Assembly: GCA_964615095.1 (NCBI GenBank)
Contig: CAZTPX010000039.1
Coordinates: forward strand, 1 to 64,000
Length of the DNA: 64,000 nt
Reading direction: 5' to 3'
Source of the DNA: JANXQG01 sp964615095
GTDB lineage: Bacteria > Planctomycetota > Planctomycetia > Pirellulales > Thermoguttaceae
Shown here: piece after piece, positions 59,985 through 64,000 of the stretch
How positions within the stretch are numbered: the stretch's first letter is position 1
How the letters are laid out: the number at the start of each line of letters is the position of its first letter
Translations under genes and position numbers: made by a program
Notes under the pieces: model-generated
What the model was told of the DNA's origin: nothing
The model's input: the letters and a program-made list of their open reading frames with translations, nothing else
The model's database searches: none

Positions 59985-60705
59985 GCTAGTCAGCGAGGCA
60001 GCCAGTCTCATCCAGTTGGCCGGCGGCAAAGACGAGTCAGAAAAAAGTGCTTCCAACGGTATTTCTCCTGGCTTGGCCGCCGCGATCAACCCGCCGTATC
60101 GAGTTAGGCAGTTGTGTGACCTAGTCGCAAAAAGGGCCCTTTGGCGTTCTTGCGTCGATTTTCTACGTCCATGGGCGTATTCGGCTTCACCTAAAGGTAG
60201 TTGCTCGCACAGCGGAAACTGCGGTAAGACCATCGCTTGACACTCTAATGATTGTTTTGGCTCAGCCGAAGGCCGTAGGCAAATTGTATCCAATTTGTAT
60301 CCATTTTTTTGGCAAATGTTACCATTTTGTGCCATTTTGTGCCATTTTTTTGCTACGTGTTCACTTGTATAGTATCTAGGTGTAGGACACATGGCGTTCT
60401 CTTGCGGCTATTTACTTGCAGAGTCAGAAAAATAATTAATTGCTGCCGCGGCAAGTGCGGCGGTTCGCGACCGTTGCCTGGGCCGCAGGGTGGGTCAATG
60501 CACGAGACCCACGCGCCTCTGCTTCCGCGCAGCCGCCAGCGCGGACGCCGACTCGGGCGGATCGGCGCCGCGCACTACTAATGGCCCCCGGTTCGCTACG
60601 CCGGGGGCTGGGTAAATTGTCAAACAACAAATGCACGCGTAGAGTATTCGAAGTCGGGTGAATTCTGCTCAGCGCGCTTTATACTATACAGTACGCTGGC
60701 CGGTC
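59985..60705 (-). repeat. Long dispersed element, right copy (inverted)
   Basis: The reverse complement of 19075-19816. The minus strand from 60705 carries, in the same order, the AAAGCGCGCTGA block, TTTGACAAT, the GC-rich hairpin head (60635-60440), AATTAATTATTTTTCTGACTC, a decamer run (AAAATGGCAC), TTAGAGTGTCAAGCGAT, and GCACTTTTTTCTGACTC. In this copy a 143-codon frame (60392-59961, MCPTPRYYTSEHVAKKWHKM) is open across the body, but in the left copy the equivalent frame is broken by stops. I therefore do not call it a gene. Confidence 0.7.
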
Positions 60706-60734
60706 CATGACTATTCGTTCCGGTGCGCGCTTGT

Positions 60735-60875
60735 TTTAGGGAGGCAGAGAATGGGCGGTATCGTCGGCACCTCGTCGTGGGCCTGGGCCGTGCGGGGATT
60801 CGATCCTTGACCGAACACGAAGACGAGGTGCTGCGGCAGATAGCCCGCGAGCTGACCAACAAGCAAATCGTATAG
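60735..60875 (+). pseudogene. Fragment of a LuxR-type helix-turn-helix domain
   Basis: A frame running into a TAG at 60873-60875 reads GIRSLTEHEDEVLRQIAREL followed by TNKQIV. This matches the first two helices of LuxR/GerE domains (LTxREREVLxLIAxGxSNKQIA) and stops exactly where the third would begin. There is no start in a sensible place. It is a relic of a response regulator. Confidence 0.6.
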
Positions 60876-60966
60876 TGTCGGCTAGCAGGCAGGCTTCGGC
60901 TGTCGGAACCCAATTGGCAATGCCGACATGGTTCAGAACAGGGTAACGTTCTGGCTGTCCTGTATT

Positions 60967-61030
60967 CTGTAGGTAACGCCCTCCGTGGCGTTCCAGGCCG
61001 CCGGAACGCCACGGAGGGCGTTTCCTACAG
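60967..61030. repeat. 28-bp-arm hairpin
   Basis: Arms at 60967-60994 and 61003-61030 are complementary at 27 of 28 positions around an 8-base loop, with the core CGCCCTCCGTGGCGTTCC. It lies between the LuxR relic and the R-M cassette and probably is a mobile palindrome or a terminator. Confidence 0.75.
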
Positions 61031-61058
61031 TGTTACCCAACCAGCCCGCAAAATTGAA

Positions 61059-61204
61059 TCATGCCGCAATGCCGCCGATTGTTGCCTGAGGTGCAAGGCA
61101 TATATTTGTCCGAACTGCGGCAAGTGGCGTCCTAATCCACGGATAATCCGTCACGACTGCCGGGCGAACCACGATGGCCACCACCGGAATGGTGATCAGA
61201 TTGA
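61059..61204 (-). pseudogene. 3' fragment of a small membrane-protein gene
   Basis: The minus strand reads LITIPVVAIVVRPAVVTDYP then WIRTPLAAVR before diverging to a stop at 61059. It copies the second half of the small membrane protein at 62833-63108. Its upstream end is replaced by the methyltransferase gene, whose final codons lie within the repeat. Confidence 0.6.
61110..61204. repeat. 95-bp direct repeat, left
   Basis: Matches 62882-62976 at 90 of 95 positions, same orientation. Together the two copies bracket the methyltransferase and nuclease genes. The methyltransferase stop codon falls inside this copy. Confidence 0.85.
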
Positions 61205-62131
61205 GTTCTGTTCAAACAACAACGCCTGTCCGTTGGCCCTGCCATTCCCACTGCCTTCGGGAACTTTGAAACGAAGTTCCGAATCCTTGGCGTAGGTCTC
61301 ATCCTTCTCGATGGCCAGCCAGCGCCGCCCGAGTTGTTCCGCAACCGCCCCAGTGGTGTTCGATCCAGCGAAGGGGTCCAGAACCAGATCGTCGGGCTGT
61401 GTCAGAAACTCGATGAAAAACCGAGGCAACTCGGCCGGGAATCGCGCGGGATGGACCTTCTGCCCAAGTTCCTTCGATTGCTTAATGTAGTTGCTGTTGC
61501 TCTCGTTGTTCCCGCATGTGATGATGTTCGCCGGAATTGAGCCCCCCCGGTCTTGCGAGAACGTCGGCTTGATATTGTGGCCCGACGGCCGCTTCGTTTG
61601 CTTCACGCCGCGCTTAATGAGCCGTTCCATGTCCTTGCTATAGGCTTGCAAGACTTTCGAGTTGTCGGCCCTTGGGAAGGCCGATGCCGACAGCCAGAAG
61701 ATATACTCGACCGAATCCTTGACCCGGATTCGCCGTACGTTCACCCATTCGGCCGGGGCCGGCATCTTCGCGGGGTTGTGCCAAAAGAACTCTTGGCAGA
61801 GGTTGAAGCCCACATCGTCGCAAAGCGCAAGCAACAGCCGGTAGTGATAGAGCGACCGTAGGGGTGCCCCAGGCGTCCAGGCCCCGCCGACGTTCAGGAC
61901 GAAGCTACCTTCAGGCTTCAGGATTCGTCGTATCTCACGGGCGAAGGGAAGGAACCACCCAACGTATTGTTTCTGATCCGCGTTGCCGTATTCCTTCTTG
62001 AAGTGCAGCGCGTAGGGCGGGGATGTGACCACCAAGTCAATGCCGCCGTCCGGCAATCCCCGCATGAAGTCCAGACTATCAGCACAGTACGCCTTTCCTA
62101 GCTTCGTCTTGTAGGCCGGCTTTAGCTGCAT
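61196..62131 (-). CDS. Type II DNA methyltransferase (beta-class, N4/N6)
   Basis: A 311-residue enzyme of the N6_N4_Mtase family. The catalytic motif IV is VVTSPPYALHF near residue 36, and the AdoMet-binding motif I is LVLDPFAGSNTTGAVAEQLG near residue 255; this order marks the beta class. TSPPYAL resembles N4-cytosine enzymes such as M.PvuII, but adenine cannot be excluded. The variable region between (about 100-230) is the presumed target-recognition domain. It overlaps the nuclease gene by 10 bases, and its last codons (EQNSI) come from the 95-bp repeat. Confidence 0.9.
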   Translation of the reverse strand: MQLKPAYKTKLGKAYCADSLDFMRGLPDGGIDLVVTSPPYALHFKKEYGNADQKQYVGWFLPFAREIRRILKPEGSFVLNVGGAWTPGAPLRSLYHYRLLLALCDDVGFNLCQEFFWHNPAKMPAPAEWVNVRRIRVKDSVEYIFWLSASAFPRADNSKVLQAYSKDMERLIKRGVKQTKRPSGHNIKPTFSQDRGGSIPANIITCGNNESNSNYIKQSKELGQKVHPARFPAELPRFFIEFLTQPDDLVLDPFAGSNTTGAVAEQLGRRWLAIEKDETYAKDSELRFKVPEGSGNGRANGQALLFEQNSI

Positions 62132-62700
62132 GGTTGGGCGTCGATGTTCCTCAGTAGCTCACCTAAATCATTATACCAGGGTGCGAGTTTTTCTGCATCG
62201 GGGAGGGGCACGCGCTGCATGACAGCCAGCTTACCTTTATGTTTTGCGTGGCACAACAGGTCCACGACGCGAACGAACAGGAAGTCCGACCAGTTGCCGG
62301 TTTTCTTGCCCAGGCAGACGCCGAGAATGTCAAAGTGGTCCGAGCCGTAATATCGGCTCGTGGGGTCGCCCTTCGACGCCCGAGTTTTTTGCGTCTCGAC
62401 CATGTAGGCGACGACCTGCCCCTTTTCGCGGTATGCTTGGTCCTGGTCGCGGACGTTCTTGCACTCGGCCCGGAGGGGCTTTATTCGTCCCGGAATCCAA
62501 ATGCTGAAGTCGGGGTGACCGTCCAGGTCGTGGGCTTCGTAGCGCTCGATGACGTTACCAACCAGCGGGTAGATTCTCTTCTCCATTTGAACCTCGGCCA
62601 CGGCCCCTTCCAGGGCGACTTTCAGCCGGAAACGCTTGTCCACGGCGGCGAGCAACTCATAAGCCGTCAGGCCGTACTGCGCTTCTAGCGGATGCGCCAT
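62122..62700 (-). CDS. Putative type II restriction endonuclease
   Basis: A 192-residue protein. The core LDGHPDFSIWIPGRIKPLRA followed by ECKNV is a clean PD-(D/E)XK site, with Asp and Glu-x-Lys about 16 residues apart. It precedes and overlaps the methyltransferase gene, the usual arrangement of a type II pair, though making the nuclease first in the operon is less common. Translational coupling through the 10-base overlap would tie the two levels. Recognition sequence unknown. Confidence 0.78.
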   Translation of the reverse strand: MAHPLEAQYGLTAYELLAAVDKRFRLKVALEGAVAEVQMEKRIYPLVGNVIERYEAHDLDGHPDFSIWIPGRIKPLRAECKNVRDQDQAYREKGQVVAYMVETQKTRASKGDPTSRYYGSDHFDILGVCLGKKTGNWSDFLFVRVVDLLCHAKHKGKLAVMQRVPLPDAEKLAPWYNDLGELLRNIDAQPCS

Positions 62701-62832
62701 TCCATTTCTCCCGGTGATCCTTCACCGCGGCGTAGTCTACCGAAGAGGGGCAAATGAGGCAAGACGAGAAGGGACCACCTGCAAGATTGCATAAAGCCTT
62801 TCCTAGCACCTAGTTAGTGAATGCCTTTCTCA

Positions 62833-63108
62833 CTAGAACATCGCGACCGGATTTCGGCCCGCGGAAGTGTTACCCTGCTTTCGAACTGCGGCAAGTGGCG
62901 TCCTAATCCACGGATAATCCGTCACGACTGCCGAGCGAACCACGATGGCCACAACGGGAATGGCGATCAGAATGAGTAGTGATGCCACGACCGCGGAAAC
63001 CTTCCTCCAGGCTCCTTCGTCCGTGGTCTCCTTCGTCCAGGGGCCGGGTAGCCCTGGGCGGTTGCCCACCCTGATTCCACGGATCCGGACATGCATACAA
63101 TAGAACAT
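62833..63108 (-). CDS. Small membrane protein, hypothetical
   Basis: A 91-residue frame with one strong membrane segment VSAVVASLLILIAIPVVAIV (about residues 37-58) followed by RSAVVTDYPWIRTPLAAVRK. The N-terminal 35 residues are charged and proline-rich. The second half is duplicated at 61110-61204, which suggests that it is a real gene disturbed by the R-M insertion. No better start or family could be found. Confidence 0.45.
   Translation of the reverse strand: MFYCMHVRIRGIRVGNRPGLPGPWTKETTDEGAWRKVSAVVASLLILIAIPVVAIVVRSAVVTDYPWIRTPLAAVRKQGNTSAGRNPVAMF
62882..62976. repeat. 95-bp direct repeat, right
   Basis: Second copy of the repeat at 61110-61204, lying within the small membrane-protein gene. 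The segment between copies (61205-62881) contains just the R-M pair and about 180 bases upstream of it. Confidence 0.85.
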
Positions 63109-63167
63109 CCGGCCCTCTGGTCTTCCCCCTCCCTTGACGTTACGGTTCCATGCAATAAACTGAAGCT

Positions 63168-64000
63168 ATGGATGAGGGATTGCCCTGCCGGTTCGTCTTA
63201 GTCTTTGGCCTGCTGCTGGGGGGCAGTCTGGTCTTCCTCTCGCCGCCCTACAGTGTGCCGGACGAGCGTGAACACTTCTACCGTGCCTATCACTGCTCGT
63301 TGGGAAAGCTCTATGCCTGCAAGCGCGATGGCAGGACGGGCGACGACCTGCCTTCGTCGTTGACCGAGACCTCTCAGGCCATCATGGGGGAGGCGCACGA
63401 GGACGCCGAGTTCAGCATTTCGTGGGCCAAGATCAAGCGGGCATGGGACATTCCGCTCGATCCGAAGCGGCGGCAGTTCACAGCCTTTTCCAACACGGCG
63501 CTCTACAGTCCGGTGCCGTATGTGCCACAGGCCGCGGCCATCTGGGCCGCGGGTTTCTGGCAGCCGCCGCCGCTTGCGATGCTCTATCTGGCGCGGATGG
63601 CGGGTCTGGCGGTTTACCTGCTGTCGGCCGCGCTGGCGGTCCGCTTCGCGCCCGTCCTCAAATGGACGCTGGCCCTGGTGGCACTGATGCCGATGTCCGT
63701 CTACCTTGCGGCCTCGTGTTCGGCCGACACTGCGGCGATCGGCCTCGCCCTGCTGATCGTCGCCCTGATCCTGAAATTGATTCTAGGCAGCCAGACGCCG
63801 AGCCGCCGTGGGTTGTTGGTCCTGGGATTGCTGCTGGCGGCCTTGGGCTTGTCGAAGCAGGCCTACCTGGGCGTGGCCCTGCTGCTGCTGGCCACGCCGG
63901 GCAAGAAGTTTTCCAGCCCGGTGCGACGCTGGCTGACGATCGCGGCGCTGATCGGCGTGCCGTTGGCCGTCGACGTGGCGTGGATGTATTCGCTGCGGGG
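63168..64000 (+). CDS. DUF2142-type polytopic membrane protein (partial, runs off the window)
   Basis: The frame from the ATG at 63168 is open to the window end (277 codons seen). It begins MDEGLPCRFVLVFGLLLGGS, then FLSPPYSVPDEREHFYRAYH, the acidic, aromatic motif after the first membrane helix that marks DUF2142 and resembles the first loop of glycosyltransferases of the GT-C type. Several further hydrophobic segments follow (ALAVRFAPVLKWTLALVALM; LLVLGLLLAALGLSKQ). It probably acts on lipid-linked sugars, but no activity is established. The 3' end is not in the window. Confidence 0.82.
   Translation, partial: MDEGLPCRFVLVFGLLLGGSLVFLSPPYSVPDEREHFYRAYHCSLGKLYACKRDGRTGDDLPSSLTETSQAIMGEAHEDAEFSISWAKIKRAWDIPLDPKRRQFTAFSNTALYSPVPYVPQAAAIWAAGFWQPPPLAMLYLARMAGLAVYLLSAALAVRFAPVLKWTLALVALMPMSVYLAASCSADTAAIGLALLIVALILKLILGSQTPSRRGLLVLGLLLAALGLSKQAYLGVALLLLATPGKKFSSPVRRWLTIAALIGVPLAVDVAWMYSLR

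Overview
The window reads as a chromosomal segment of a high-GC member of the Planctomycetes, most likely Pirellulales-like. This is inferred from gene content, not from a marker tree. The pointers are: a giant surface protein with a LEPR-XLL-type N-terminal motif; secreted sugar-processing proteins (DUF2961/GH172, a DUF1080-ThuA fusion, GH36, and a Gfo/Idh/MocA protein with a twin-arginine signal); an F-type ATPase c-subunit that carries a cleavable-looking leader; many secreted leucine-rich, ankyrin, TPR and PQQ proteins; and abundant intergenic palindromes.

Layout. 1-9.1 kb is an accessory region: ankyrin proteins, a secreted GH172-like enzyme, a broken and an intact REP-associated Y1 transposase with their terminal repeats, a putative immunity gene coupled to the severed C-terminus of a toxin-like protein, and a leucine-rich repeat protein. 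9.1-18.6 kb is one giant RHS/YD-repeat surface protein (minus strand) whose C-terminal tip differs in base composition from its body. 18.7-20.0 kb is non-coding and holds a long element repeated in inverted orientation at 60.0-60.7 kb; its head looks like a structured RNA. 20.0-27.9 kb is the complete F1Fo ATP synthase operon (I-a-c-b-delta-alpha-gamma-beta-epsilon).

27.9-31.1 kb holds a small hypothetical gene, an ABC-2 permease and an internally deleted, frameshifted duplicate of it. 31.1-39.0 kb has serine acetyltransferase, a solo nucleotidyltransferase, a restriction-modification-like pair, an EF-G-like GTPase, hisA, an RNA 2',3'-cyclic phosphodiesterase and a HIT protein. 39.1-43.1 kb is one very large protein of unknown function. 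43.3-53.6 kb looks like an envelope/exopolysaccharide neighbourhood: PQQ propeller, membrane-anchored TPR, Wza-like export protein, a secreted barrel-like protein, an NlpC-like protein and a TPR-sulfotransferase. 53.6-59.8 kb is a four-gene sugar-catabolism operon (minus strand): Gfo/Idh/MocA, HEAT-repeat protein, DUF1080-ThuA, GH36.

60-63 kb is again accessory: the second copy of the long repeat, a LuxR-type helix-turn-helix relic, and an R-M pair bracketed by 95-bp direct repeats derived from a small membrane-protein gene. The window ends inside a DUF2142-type membrane protein. No tRNA, rRNA or CRISPR array was seen. The most unusual items are the paired structured-RNA-like element, the decapitated toxin/immunity module next to the RHS gene, and the R-M cassette between direct repeats.
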